DNA from: CAZWSX01 sp964636985
GTDB taxonomy: Bacteria > Planctomycetota > Planctomycetia > Pirellulales > Pirellulaceae
Direction of reading: 5' to 3'
DNA: 64,000 nucleotides
Assembly (NCBI GenBank): GCA_964636985.1
Contig: CAZWSX010000005.1
Span: 62,001 to 126,000, forward strand
Part shown: in pieces, positions 1-9,394 of the stretch
Layout: the number at the start of each line of letters is the position of its first letter
Numbering within the stretch: position 1 is the first letter of the stretch
Notes under the pieces: model-generated
What the model was told of the DNA's origin: nothing
What the model saw: the letters and a program-made list of their open reading frames with translations, nothing else
The model's database searches: none
Translations under genes and position numbers: made by a program

Positions 1-1660
1 AATCACGGAGCCCACCCATGCGGATATCGTTGGTCATGCCGTACGTCATCACAATGATGAACGGCTTCATCTTTTGCTCGGCGATGAGATTGTCCATGAT
101 CAATCCGGCGTGCCCCTGAACGCTCCAGCCGTATTCGTTTTCTCCGTAGCCGTGCTGCAGATACAAAACGGGATAGCGTGTGTCGGTCGCCTCGTCATAG
201 CCGGGCGGCGTGTAGACGAACGCTCGCCGGTGCTTATCGGTGCTCTTGGAGTGGAACAGGACTTCTCGAATCTGGCCGTGTGGGACCGTCTTGGCTGCGT
301 AGAAGTCGCGATCCTCAGCGGGGACTTCCACACCGCTCCCCCAGCGATTGGCTCCGAAGAACATCATGCTATTTGGGTCGGGCACTTCGGCCCCGTCGAT
401 CTTGATGGCGTAATAGTGAAACCCTTCATCGAGTGGCCGCGTGTACCCAATCCAGGCACCATCCTCGCCTTTGACGAACTCGGTGCTGTCGCGGAAAGTC
501 ACGCCGACGCTTTTTGCTTCCGGCGCCACGATCCGAAACTTGATTCGGCCCTGGGAATTGACCTGCGGAAAATTGCGACCGGGTTGATTGGTTGAAGCCG
601 GCTGAAAATCGTCCTTGATTCCCTCGGGCGTCTTGCTCGACGGTTTGTTGTCTGGAGAAGCGGGAGTTTCCTTTACCGGCTCGGCGGACTTACTCAGGGC
701 GGCTTTGGCGGCATCTTCGTTAAAGATCAATTGCGCGAAGTGGTAGAGATTGTTCCGCCAGTGTGTCGCGTCGTGACCGTACGAATCGACATTCCAGACG
801 TGCGGAACTTCCTTGTCCTTCAAAAATCGCTGCGTGCGCTGGCTGATGTTGATGAGGCCGTCTTTGTTGCCGCACGAGAGCCAAAGCAATTTCAATTGCT
901 CCTTGGCTTTCGCGGGATCCGGGACCAACTCTTCCGGCGCCTTGGTATTCGGAGCGGAGGAAAAACCACCGATCCAGGCGAAGGTATCGAGGTGCCCGAG
1001 GCCGAAGTTGAGTGACTGGCCGCCCCCCATCGAAAGTCCGGCGAGTGCCCTGTGGGCTCGATCTTTCTCCACCGAATAGCGGGACTCGATCGCTGGGATC
1101 ACATCATCCAGCAAGTCGCGCTCAAAGACGGCGAATGCCGGCGCCGATTCGAAGACGTTACCTTCGGCACGATCATTCTTCTGGGCTCGGCCATTGGGCA
1201 TGACGATAATCATCGGCACGGCTTTTTTGTCGGCGATGAGGTTGTCGAGGAGGACACTCGGCTTGGCGAAATGCTGCCACTCGCCTTCGTTCCCGCCGAT
1301 TCCGTGCAGCAGGTAGAGCACTGGGTACTTCTTGTCCGAGGTATAGCCCGGCGGCGTATAGACGTTGAGCTTGCGCGTTGTGCCGACTGTCTTCGAGTCG
1401 TACTCGATCATTTCCAGCTTGCCGTGCGGAATGTCGTCGCGATTGGCGACAATGCTATCGGCCGGATCAGGGTACACCTGCTTGTCGTTGGGACCAAGTT
1501 CGATCGGCCCCCCGAAACCGCCAGGACGACGTTGGGGGCGGTTGGGTTGCTGCTGCCCCGATGGCTGAGCCGCGGCCTTTTGGCCGGCGTCCCCAGGCTC
1601 TTGGGCTGGAATCGAGACCGCGCCGAGAAGCAACACGCACGTGAAGATAAGCTTTTGCAT
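1..1660 (-). CDS. Secreted double esterase (two esterase-D/enterochelin-esterase-like domains), C-terminus cut by window edge
   Basis: The reading frame stays open from an ATG at 1660 to the window edge, giving 553 residues without a stop. Residues 1-20 form a signal peptide and are followed by a Pro/Gln-rich linker. An alpha/beta-hydrolase esterase domain covers about residues 75-315, with a HGIGG oxyanion-type motif near 119, nucleophile motif GLSMGG (Ser210), a likely acidic residue in GNKDG (Asp267) and the histidine in YGHD (His296). An Ala/Pro/Lys linker and an immunoglobulin-like E-set module (about 350-430) follow. A second esterase domain then begins (YTPPGYDE, LYLQHGYGENE). This is the architecture of feruloyl or acetyl-xylan esterase-like proteins that remove acyl groups from polysaccharides; the substrate is inferred. 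It starts 10 nt after the marR stop and is probably co-transcribed with it. Confidence 0.85.
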   Translation of the reverse strand, partial: MQKLIFTCVLLLGAVSIPAQEPGDAGQKAAAQPSGQQQPNRPQRRPGGFGGPIELGPNDKQVYPDPADSIVANRDDIPHGKLEMIEYDSKTVGTTRKLNVYTPPGYTSDKKYPVLYLLHGIGGNEGEWQHFAKPSVLLDNLIADKKAVPMIIVMPNGRAQKNDRAEGNVFESAPAFAVFERDLLDDVIPAIESRYSVEKDRAHRALAGLSMGGGQSLNFGLGHLDTFAWIGGFSSAPNTKAPEELVPDPAKAKEQLKLLWLSCGNKDGLINISQRTQRFLKDKEVPHVWNVDSYGHDATHWRNNLYHFAQLIFNEDAAKAALSKSAEPVKETPASPDNKPSSKTPEGIKDDFQPASTNQPGRNFPQVNSQGRIKFRIVAPEAKSVGVTFRDSTEFVKGEDGAWIGYTRPLDEGFHYYAIKIDGAEVPDPNSMMFFGANRWGSGVEVPAEDRDFYAAKTVPHGQIREVLFHSKSTDKHRRAFVYTPPGYDEATDTRYPVLYLQHGYGENEYGWSVQGHAGLIMDNLIAEQKMKPFIIVMTYGMTNDIRMGGLRD

Positions 1661-1670
1661 GATAGGCCCT

Positions 1671-2138
1671 TTAGTTTCCCTTCGCCGTAGGTTCGGCCGC
1701 CACGACCGTCGTGGGGTCCGCCAGTGATTTGGAGACGCGCCGCAGCAGTTTTGCGAGCAACTTCATCTCTGCGGTGCTCAAAGAACTCACCATCTGGTCT
1801 CTGATGGCCTCGCCAGACTTGAAGACCTGCCGGTATTTCCGCAGCCCTGACGCCGTGAGAGCGACCGTTCTTGCGCGCCCATCAGTTGGGTGCGTGTCGC
1901 GGGCGACCAAGCCTCGCTCTTCCAGCAGGACCAACATCGCGCGCACGGTGCTGGGATCGGATGGCATGCGAGCGGCCAATTCACGCTGCGTGAGTGCATG
2001 TCCCTTGGCGAGCGTCGCCAACAGGACGAACTGGTCCGCGGTGACGCCGAGTTTCTTGAACTCGTTGTCCGAACAGCGGTGGAGCGCCAGATAGGCGGCC
2101 CTCAGCCCAAGCGGCAATTGATCCTTCGTTTCCATCAA
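1671..2138 (-). CDS. MarR-family transcriptional regulator
   Basis: A 155-residue winged-helix regulator. The recognition region (LTQRELAARMPSDPSTVRAML) and the wing (ARDTHPTDGRARTVALTASG, about residues 80-100) match the MarR signature of DxRxxxxxLT. MarR proteins are dimeric DNA-binding proteins, usually repressors released by small aromatic or phenolic ligands. The gene lies directly upstream of the double esterase on the same strand, so control of that esterase, perhaps by an aromatic product such as ferulate, is a reasonable inference. A 16-bp near-palindrome about 40 bp upstream of the start is a candidate operator. ATG start; no strong Shine-Dalgarno sequence is visible. Confidence 0.9.
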   Translation of the reverse strand: MMETKDQLPLGLRAAYLALHRCSDNEFKKLGVTADQFVLLATLAKGHALTQRELAARMPSDPSTVRAMLVLLEERGLVARDTHPTDGRARTVALTASGLRKYRQVFKSGEAIRDQMVSSLSTAEMKLLAKLLRRVSKSLADPTTVVAAEPTAKGN

Positions 2139-2176
2139 TCGTGTCCGGAGTCCGATAAATTCGCCGAATCAAAAAC

Positions 2177-2192
2177 CGTGTGTATACGCACG
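2177..2192 (-). promoter_or_regulatory. Candidate MarR operator (16-bp near-perfect palindrome)
   Basis: The bases CGTGTGTATACGCACG form a palindrome with 7 of 8 pairs matching. It lies 39 bp upstream of the marR start, where MarR-family autoregulatory operators usually sit. Seen in the sequence; its role is inferred. Confidence 0.4.
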
Positions 2193-2321
2193 ACTTTAAG
2201 CGACGGTGAGGGGCCAATCAAGACTCTTACACCCGGCCTGGCCGGCGGAGGGGTATCGAGCCGCTCTCGCAGGCCCCTGTAAAAAGAATGGCATCGAACG
2301 GCTGGTTCTTTACCGGACAGC

Positions 2322-5300
2322 TCAGATGGCTGGCCGCCTATACACTTCGCGACCGAACTTAAAGAACAAGGCCGGCGTGACCACTTGATCCAGGATCGTT
2401 GATGTGAGCATCCCGCCAAAGACGACCAAGGCCAAGGGGTAGAGGATCTCTTTTCCGGTTTGACCAGCGCCAAACAGCAAGGGAAGCAGGCCGATAAAGC
2501 TGGTCATGGCCGTCATCGTCACCGGGCCGAGGCGTTCGAGGCTGCCTCGGATGATCATGTGCTCGGAGAACTCCTCGCCTTCGTGCTGCATCAAGTGGAT
2601 GTAGTGCGAGATCATCATGATCCCGTTGCGGCTGACAATCCCGATCAAAGTGATGAAGCCGACCCAATGGGCAACCGAGAGGGTTGTCGTACTTACCCAG
2701 AGATGGGGCCATTCCCACCATGGGACGGCTGCGAGTGCTGCCGCGGTGGGACGATTCACTATAAAAAGCGTGAGGATCGAACCGAAGGCCGCCAGGGGGA
2801 TGTTGGCAAGGACTTGTAGTGCCGCGCGCCACGATTCGAGGGCCTTGCACAGAAGATAGAACACTCCAAGGATGCTGAGCGCGCCGAGGACCATCAGACG
2901 GCGATTGGCGTCCTGTTGAGCCTCGAACTGACCGCTGAACTCCACGTAGTAGCTGCCGGGCACCTTTCGAAGCGATTCTTCAACAGGGGCGACCGCTCGT
3001 TTGATATCGGTTACGACACTGGCCAGGTCACGACCCTGCACGTTGCAAAACACCACGATTCGTCGCTGCACATGCTCACGATTGAGCGTATTTGGCCCGG
3101 TCGTATCCAGAACCTCCACCACCTGGCCCAACGCAACGCGGCGGCCGGATGGAGTTTCAAGGATTGTTTCATTGATGACCGCCGGATCTGTCCGCGAGGC
3201 TTCGTCGTACCAGACAACCAGCCCGAAGTAGCGATCCTCGTCGAGGACCTGGGAGACGACTCGTCCCTTGTAGGCCGTCTCCAGCAGTTGGGCAACGTTG
3301 CCCGGCGTTAGACCGTAGCGCGTGGCCTCGTCGCGTTTGACCTTCAGTCGCACTTGCGAGATTTCCGTTTGGGGCTCGATTTGCAGGTCGACCACGCCTG
3401 GAATCGGCTGAATCCGTTCCTGAATGTCGTACGCGGCTTTGCGGAGCTCTTGGAGATCCTGGCCAAAAACCTTAACCGCGATTTGCGCGCGAATGCCCGA
3501 CATCATGTGATCGAGCCGATGCGAAATCGGCTGACCAATGTTGACGGCCGCACCTGGAATGCTCGAGATGCGCTCTCGGACGTCGGCAATCACTTCTTCG
3601 CGAGGGCGGCCGTTGACATCAAAACCCCACAGGTGAGCAATTGGAATGAGACGGAGTGCCGCGTAGGCGAAGCCCTTTTTGGGAGATCGATGTTCCACAA
3701 CCCGGACATCGATTTCGGACGAATTAACTCCTTCGGCGTGTTCATCGAGTTCGGCCCGGCCCGTGCGGCGCGAAACGGCGAGAACCTCGGGAACCTCCAA
3801 GATGAGCCGCTCGGCGCGGGTCGCGATCCGCTGGCTTTCGTCCAAGCTCGTTCCAGGTTCCAGTCGCAGATTGATCGTGAGCGTTCCCTCGTTAAAGGGG
3901 GGCAAGAACTCGCCCCCCATCCAGAAAATGCTGACGCACGACAAGATCACCAAGAGGGCAACCGCACTCAGAACCGTCGTGGCATGGCGCAAGGTGAATC
4001 GCAAAACTTTCTCGTCGATCTTTTTGAGCCAGCGAAGAAGAAACGGATCGTCGCCTTCGTCGAGTAGCTTCGCGTTGGACAATAGAACCGATCCAAGTGC
4101 CGGCGTGAAAGTCAGAGAGACGACCAGCGAGCACAGCAGCGACGTGATGTACGCGATTCCCAACGGGGCGAACATCCGCCCCTCGAGTCCGGCCATCGAA
4201 AAAAGAGGCACCATCACCAGAATGACGATCAAAGTTGCGTAAACGATGGAGTTCCGGACTTCGCAGGAAGCGTCGTACACCACCGCCAGCGCCGGCCGCT
4301 GGAGTTCGAGGGGCAACTGACGGTTCTCTTTAAGTCGCCGATAGATATTCTCGATGTCGACAATAGAGTCGTCGACCAGATCGCCGATAGCAACGGCGAT
4401 ACCGCCCAGAGTCATCGTGTTGATCGACACGCCGAACCAGTGGAACACAATTACGGTGAGGAGGATCGAAAGCGGCATCGACGTCAATGAGCTGATGCTT
4501 GTGCGAAAGTTTCCCATCAAGAGGAACAGAACGACCACCACCCAAAGGGCGCCATCGCGAACGGCATCGATCACATTTTCCACGGCCGACTCGATGAAAT
4601 CGGATTGCTTGAAGATCCGGCGCTCGATGACGACGTCGGAGGGAAGCTCTCCTTGCAAGGAATCCAAGACTTCGTCAATGCGACGATCGATCGTCAGCGT
4701 GTTGGCGTTGGGCTGCTTCTGAATCGTCATGATTACGGCGGGTCCCCCTTCAAGGCTCAAGGAGCCAGATGCGGGCGACGCCGTTTCAGCAACAGCGTCA
4801 TCGGAAGACTCACCGTGGGACGAAGATGACTCGTCCGCATGTTCGTGGTGCGGCGGTTCGTGTATCAAGGCATTTACGTCCGGGTTCAGCTTGACCCAGA
4901 CGCTGGCATCACCTCGTTTTACGGGGCCGCCAAAGCCGACGTCTGCGACATCCTTGATCCGCACCGGAACGGGTTCACGCCACAGTACGGGCGTGTTCTC
5001 GAGTTCTTCCAGAGTGAGACTTTGTCCGCTGATCCGAAGAAGCGATTCTCTGGGAGAGCGGACCATGATGCCGCCCCCCGCGATGACATTGGCATCCTGA
5101 GCCGCTTGAGTGAGCTGTTGCAGGGTCACATTCTGAGCCGCCAGGCGTGCCGGCGACGTCACTATTTGATACTGCTTTAAGACGCCTCCCATGACCGTGA
5201 CTTGAGAAACGCCCTCGGCGGCGAGGAGTCGATTTCTCACGGTGAATTCGCCGAGAGTGCGCAGTTCCATGGCCTTCGCGGCCTGTTCCTCTGGGGTAGC

Positions 5301-5750
5301 GAGTGGTGCCGTGGAGCGCAATCCCAGCAACATGATTTCGCCCATGATTGACGAGATGGGCGCCATCACGGGATTGGCCCCGGCCGGCAATCGATCGCGC
5401 GCGATCTGGAGCTTCTCCGACACAATCTGTCGGTCGCGGAAGATGTCGGTTCCCCAGTCGAACTCGATCCATACGATGGAAAGGCCGATTCCTGATGCCG
5501 ACCGGACCCGCCGAACGTCCGTTGCACCGTTGAGCAGGTACTCGATCGGTCGCGTAACCAGGACTTCGACTTCCTCGGGAGCGAGCCCGGGCGCCTCGGT
5601 CATGATCGTGACCGTGGGGCGATTCAAATCGGGAAAAACGTCGACGGGCATCTGCTGGAGTTGAACAACTCCCACGACCATGATGACAAGGGAGCCAATC
5701 AAAACCAGCGCGCGATTGTTCAGCGAGTACGAAATGATCCAATTCAACAT
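2322..5750 (-). CDS. cusA: Heavy-metal efflux RND pump (CusA/CzcA family, HME type)
   Basis: A 1142-residue inner-membrane proton-driven RND transporter, somewhat longer than typical CusA (about 1050). N-terminal TM1 (LVLIGSLVIMVVGVV) is followed by the QQMPVDVFPDLNRPTV segment typical of the HME family. TM4 carries AIGDLVDDSIVDIEN: the CusA/CzcA essential Asp and Glu are present, but the first Asp of the CzcA divalent-metal motif is Ala, so it resembles the HME3/HME4 groups more than CzcA. Substrate is probably Cu(I)/Ag(I), inferred also from the CopA neighbour. A His/Glu/Ser-rich insertion (PHHEHADESSSSHGES, near residue 305) explains part of the extra length. I chose the ATG at 5750; a TTG three codons upstream is possible. 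The adaptor gene lies 55 nt upstream. Confidence 0.93.
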   Translation of the reverse strand: MLNWIISYSLNNRALVLIGSLVIMVVGVVQLQQMPVDVFPDLNRPTVTIMTEAPGLAPEEVEVLVTRPIEYLLNGATDVRRVRSASGIGLSIVWIEFDWGTDIFRDRQIVSEKLQIARDRLPAGANPVMAPISSIMGEIMLLGLRSTAPLATPEEQAAKAMELRTLGEFTVRNRLLAAEGVSQVTVMGGVLKQYQIVTSPARLAAQNVTLQQLTQAAQDANVIAGGGIMVRSPRESLLRISGQSLTLEELENTPVLWREPVPVRIKDVADVGFGGPVKRGDASVWVKLNPDVNALIHEPPHHEHADESSSSHGESSDDAVAETASPASGSLSLEGGPAVIMTIQKQPNANTLTIDRRIDEVLDSLQGELPSDVVIERRIFKQSDFIESAVENVIDAVRDGALWVVVVLFLLMGNFRTSISSLTSMPLSILLTVIVFHWFGVSINTMTLGGIAVAIGDLVDDSIVDIENIYRRLKENRQLPLELQRPALAVVYDASCEVRNSIVYATLIVILVMVPLFSMAGLEGRMFAPLGIAYITSLLCSLVVSLTFTPALGSVLLSNAKLLDEGDDPFLLRWLKKIDEKVLRFTLRHATTVLSAVALLVILSCVSIFWMGGEFLPPFNEGTLTINLRLEPGTSLDESQRIATRAERLILEVPEVLAVSRRTGRAELDEHAEGVNSSEIDVRVVEHRSPKKGFAYAALRLIPIAHLWGFDVNGRPREEVIADVRERISSIPGAAVNIGQPISHRLDHMMSGIRAQIAVKVFGQDLQELRKAAYDIQERIQPIPGVVDLQIEPQTEISQVRLKVKRDEATRYGLTPGNVAQLLETAYKGRVVSQVLDEDRYFGLVVWYDEASRTDPAVINETILETPSGRRVALGQVVEVLDTTGPNTLNREHVQRRIVVFCNVQGRDLASVVTDIKRAVAPVEESLRKVPGSYYVEFSGQFEAQQDANRRLMVLGALSILGVFYLLCKALESWRAALQVLANIPLAAFGSILTLFIVNRPTAAALAAVPWWEWPHLWVSTTTLSVAHWVGFITLIGIVSRNGIMMISHYIHLMQHEGEEFSEHMIIRGSLERLGPVTMTAMTSFIGLLPLLFGAGQTGKEILYPLALVVFGGMLTSTILDQVVTPALFFKFGREVYRRPAI

Positions 5751-5805
5751 GGTGCCCAACTCGCTCTCTTACTTGCGTTCGACCCAAGAACACCTTGGCC
5801 GAGGT

Positions 5806-8028
5806 TTAACGTAGGCCGGCAAACGCCGTTTGAAGTTGAGGCACGCCCCCGGTGGCGACGCTCTCGCCGGAAGTGACGCCGCTTTTGATCTCGACGAAAC
5901 GATCGTCGGACCGGCCCAACTCCACCCGCCGTCGCTCGAACGTTCCGTCTTCTTTCTGAACGAAAAGAAAGCTTCGCAGCCCATCACGGACCACTGCCGC
6001 CAAGGGAACCGCGAGAACTTCGGGTGGCTGTTCCAAGGTGAGTGAAACGCGAGTCAGCATGTTGTGCTGAAGCTGAAGATGCGGCGATTGCGTCAACTCG
6101 ATCCAGACCGCTTGGGTTCGGCTTTCCTCACCGACAACGGGACCGGTCCGTGCCACCTTGCCCAGCACTTCGTTATCAGGATCGGCGACGAAACGAATAC
6201 GAGCATTCTGGCCGACGCGAATACGGCTTGAATCTCGTTCGCCGACAAAGGCCTGAATCCAGGCGCTCGACGGGTCATGGATTTCGAAGAGAGGCTCGTC
6301 CGCTCGGACGACCTGGCCGAGGACACGATCGAAGCGGACCACAACGCCATCCATGGGCGCTCGCACTGGAGAGGCGCGTACTACACGTTTTGTTTGAACG
6401 ATTTCGTCGATCTGCCGAGCGGTAAGCCCCACGGTCAACAGCTTCTCACGATTACTGGCGACTTGTGTCTCCAGCGATTTCACGCGGCTTTCCAATTCCA
6501 AGAGAGTCCGCTTTGCGACGGCATCGCTTGCCTTGGCCAGCCGCGTCCAGGTGTCGCGCCACAGTGCGCCGTCCAACCTCGCTTTGAGATAATCGAGTTG
6601 CAGGTCTTGCAACTCCAAACTTGCGACGTCCGCAAGCACGTCTCCTGCGCGAACCGCTTGCCCGAGCGTCACGTGGATCGACTGAAGCGTGCCCGGCAGC
6701 TGGGATGAAGCGGATGTTCGGCGCTGTGGTGGAATCTCCACAGTGCCCTCGAGTTGCAGAATGGTTTCGACCGAACGGGGCTGCACCGGCTCCATCTTGA
6801 GACCAATCGCTCTGGCGGATTCAGGACTAAGGCGAAGCACTCCCAGAAAAAACAGACTCGATAGTTCGTGTCCTCCGCGGGTAACAACGCGGTCGCCGGG
6901 AAACACGTCGCCCGAGACGATTTCGACGAGGCCGCCCGAACGCCTGCCAATTCCGACCGATTTCTTTCGGTATTCGGAATTCGACTTCGTCGACGTTTCC
7001 TCCACAAAGACGTAACGCTCTAAGCCGTCGCTGAATATGGAGGAGGATGGTACGGAGATGTTTTTACTGTCGCCGGGAAGAATGAGTTCTGCCTGACCAT
7101 TCATGCCAGGCAACAGCTGGGGCGCTCCGGCGACGTTCTGAATCTCGGCCCAGGCGGTCGCTTGATGCGTCAAAGGATCCAGCCACATTCCTGGGCTGTC
7201 AATTTGCGTGCGAAAGACATGGCCTTGGAAGATATTGAATCTGGCTTGGACGTGTTGGCCCTGCCGCACTTGCTTCAAATCCTGCTCCAGAACTCCGATT
7301 TTCAACCAGACTCGCGTGTTGTCGACGATCTCGAATAAGTGCTCATTGGGCTCGACGAACTTGCCGATGGCCACATCAGCGTGGACGACGACGCCGGTGA
7401 TGGGACTGTGAAGCGGCAGGCGCAGCGTCGCGGCTTCGTTCGACAACGGCGTTTCTAAGGCGTTCTCGTCAACTCCGAGCCCTCCTGCCTTAGCGCGAAG
7501 GACGTCCAGAGCATTTTGATTTTGTTGGTGGGTGTTCTCGGCTTCGGAAACGCGCTGTCCTGGAACGGCCCCCGAGACCGCGGCCAGTTTGAGCGAAGCC
7601 AACAGCTTGCCGGACAACTCGATATCGTTGCGAGTCTTCTGGTAATCGAACCGAAGCGTCTGAAGGGCCAGGCTATCCAACTCGGCGACGATTTGCCCCT
7701 TGGTGACATGATCGCCTGGCCGGATGTTCAGCAAGGCGATCCTGCCGCCCAATCGCGAGGAAATAAACGCACGATCGTTCCACGGAGCGACCGTGCTCAC
7801 GTAGGTCCGAACCGCACCGGCAACCGGGTCGGTTCGGACTTCGACGGATTGCACATCGAGCAGTTCTCGAGCCGCTCGACTTAACGTTAGGTGTCCCGTC
7901 TTGATATCTACCTGGACACCCTTTGTCGGCAGAGGCTGATGGCCTTCGTGCGCCGATGCCACAGCCGCAATCAGGACCAACCATCCGACTAGTGGAAGCT
8001 CTAGGCGGCTGCTAGTTCGAAAGGTCAT
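5806..8028 (-). CDS. cusB: Tandem periplasmic adaptor (two CusB-like membrane fusion protein units in one chain)
   Basis: A 740-residue protein, about twice the length of a normal CusB/CzcB adaptor (about 400). After a signal peptide and a short His stretch (AHEGHQ), a full adaptor unit covers about residues 30-400: lipoyl halves RLGGRIALLNIRPGDHV and HSPITGVVVHADV, a helical hairpin between them, then beta-barrel and membrane-proximal domains. A second complete unit repeats from about 405 to 740 (SSQLPGTLQSIHV, RAPMDGVVVRFDRV, LAVPLAAVVRDG). Adaptors link the RND pump to an outer-membrane channel as hexamers on a pump trimer. The start at 8028 is preferred over an in-frame ATG at 8076 because a strong GAGGAGG lies 5 nt upstream of it. 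Confidence 0.9.
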   Translation of the reverse strand: MTFRTSSRLELPLVGWLVLIAAVASAHEGHQPLPTKGVQVDIKTGHLTLSRAARELLDVQSVEVRTDPVAGAVRTYVSTVAPWNDRAFISSRLGGRIALLNIRPGDHVTKGQIVAELDSLALQTLRFDYQKTRNDIELSGKLLASLKLAAVSGAVPGQRVSEAENTHQQNQNALDVLRAKAGGLGVDENALETPLSNEAATLRLPLHSPITGVVVHADVAIGKFVEPNEHLFEIVDNTRVWLKIGVLEQDLKQVRQGQHVQARFNIFQGHVFRTQIDSPGMWLDPLTHQATAWAEIQNVAGAPQLLPGMNGQAELILPGDSKNISVPSSSIFSDGLERYVFVEETSTKSNSEYRKKSVGIGRRSGGLVEIVSGDVFPGDRVVTRGGHELSSLFFLGVLRLSPESARAIGLKMEPVQPRSVETILQLEGTVEIPPQRRTSASSQLPGTLQSIHVTLGQAVRAGDVLADVASLELQDLQLDYLKARLDGALWRDTWTRLAKASDAVAKRTLLELESRVKSLETQVASNREKLLTVGLTARQIDEIVQTKRVVRASPVRAPMDGVVVRFDRVLGQVVRADEPLFEIHDPSSAWIQAFVGERDSSRIRVGQNARIRFVADPDNEVLGKVARTGPVVGEESRTQAVWIELTQSPHLQLQHNMLTRVSLTLEQPPEVLAVPLAAVVRDGLRSFLFVQKEDGTFERRRVELGRSDDRFVEIKSGVTSGESVATGGVPQLQTAFAGLR

Positions 8029-8106
8029 GCTTTCCTCCTCGGCCATCTCAATAGGACAAGGCTTGCTCAACAACAAATGACGCTGCCGGCGTAAGCCAGC
8101 GATCGA

Positions 8107-8478
8107 TCAATGCTTGTGTTCCGCTTGAACCTTGGCTTTTAGTTCTGCAACTTTGGCCAACGTCTTATCGGGGTCCGATTTCGCGCCGGACTCGCACCCT
8201 TTGCAGCAGATGAAAACCGCCTGATCATTGACGACCAGTTTCAACGGCGGCCCCATCGACCCGAGCGGTTCGGATGTGACGGCGCAATAGCCTTGCGCTT
8301 CGGCGAGAGCGCGATCCTCGGGACTGAGCTTTGCCAGGCTTTCTTCGCGCTCCTGATCGTCCCCATCGTGGGAATGCTCCGCGGTCCCGTGCTGTGTTTG
8401 CGCGGACGGGGTTTGCGATCCGCACCCAATCACGACCAACGCTAAGGTTCCCAACAAGCCATGCAAAAAGGTCTTCAT
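8107..8478 (-). CDS. Small lipoprotein with CCKGC metal-site domain
   Basis: A 123-residue lipoprotein: signal sequence MKTFLHGLLGTLALVV followed by lipobox VIGC (Cys19). A His/Asp/Glu-rich linker (HGTAEHSHDGDDQE) follows, then a short domain with a lone Cys (GYCAVTSEPLGSMG), a CCKGC cluster and a C-terminal HKH. The pattern resembles YHS-type metal-binding modules found beside planctomycete copper-resistance genes. A periplasmic metal-binding or chaperone role is inferred from composition and position between the adaptor gene and another metal-site lipoprotein. No enzymatic motif is visible. Confidence 0.8.
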   Translation of the reverse strand: MKTFLHGLLGTLALVVIGCGSQTPSAQTQHGTAEHSHDGDDQEREESLAKLSPEDRALAEAQGYCAVTSEPLGSMGPPLKLVVNDQAVFICCKGCESGAKSDPDKTLAKVAELKAKVQAEHKH

Positions 8479-8515
8479 AACAACTCCGGAGAAAAAGAGG
8501 GATCAATGGATTCGG

Positions 8516-9394
8516 CTATTTTTTGACGTACTCGGTCGGCGGCTTCAGTTGCGCGGTCTCGGCCTTGGCGGCTTTGACAAACTCATCCACGCATGGCGGG
8601 CAGCAGAACTCGTAGCGCTGTCCGCCAACGACCCACGTGAATGCGGGATTGGCTTTGGTCTCGGTGACGGGGCAAATTTTGTCCCCAACCTTGGGGGACA
8701 TATCGTGAGACGAGCGCAAGCCTTTAAATTTCTGGCTGGCTGTAACGCTGCCGTTGGCGACAATGTCGGCTTCGGTATATTGCCCGCCTGGCATCAGATA
8801 GAGTTCTTGCTCTTTCTGGTCGCTGACTTTGGCAGGCATGCTGTCGTCGTGCGGGCTAGCCGCTGAAGTGAATCCGAGGCGGAATCGCTCCCCTGAAATG
8901 ACGATGTTGGGGACGGTGACCTCGAGACTCTTTCCCCACATTTCCGCGGGTAGCTTTCCTACAAATTGCGAAGTGCGGCCGGGTGCATCCGACTCGACGG
9001 GTTCGGCTTCGAACGTGATCGGCTGGGACGAGGAGTCGCCTTCGATCTTCACAAATCCCTTGAGGGTTTGTTGATCGACATCGATAACGCGCGTTTCATC
9101 CTTGCCGAGTGTGTAAAGGCGAACAACGCCGTCTTTCTCGAACACCGCCTCGACGTGGTAACTGTCGCGGCCAAGGGAAACCATGATCCCGCCATGCGCG
9201 CCGGCCTTATGGCCGTGCTGTTCGTCGGTTGACGTTGCGGCGCTGGTTCCCGGCGTCGTTACAGCAGGAGCCTTGTCAGGTTCTTTGGCGGGTGCGCGAG
9301 ATGCGGTAGGAGTTGGAGGACCGCATCCAAAGACCAGCAACAACGTTCCCAGGACGAAAATGCCTCCAGTGACTAAGGAAAATGGGCGCAACAT
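8516..9394 (-). CDS. Lipoprotein with C-terminal YHS-like metal-binding domain
   Basis: A 292-residue lipoprotein. The signal peptide ends in lipobox VFGC (Cys24) and leads into an Ala/Thr/Pro/Lys-rich linker. The middle region (about residues 60-170) begins with GHKAGAHGGIMVSLG, a pattern common in periplasmic proteins next to HME-RND operons. The last 90 residues contain KICPVTETKANPAF, then RYEFCCPPCVDEFVK, a YHS-like fold with paired cysteines comparable to the neighbouring 123-residue lipoprotein. It probably buffers or delivers metal to the CusAB-like pump (inference). A good Shine-Dalgarno sequence (AAGGAG) precedes the ATG. Confidence 0.82.
   Translation of the reverse strand: MLRPFSLVTGGIFVLGTLLLVFGCGPPTPTASRAPAKEPDKAPAVTTPGTSAATSTDEQHGHKAGAHGGIMVSLGRDSYHVEAVFEKDGVVRLYTLGKDETRVIDVDQQTLKGFVKIEGDSSSQPITFEAEPVESDAPGRTSQFVGKLPAEMWGKSLEVTVPNIVISGERFRLGFTSAASPHDDSMPAKVSDQKEQELYLMPGGQYTEADIVANGSVTASQKFKGLRSSHDMSPKVGDKICPVTETKANPAFTWVVGGQRYEFCCPPCVDEFVKAAKAETAQLKPPTEYVKK

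Noticed and set aside
74..1690. Several plus-strand ORFs (74-595, 731-1015, 1052-1690)
   Set aside because: They are shadows of the minus-strand double esterase, which is open throughout with active-site motifs.
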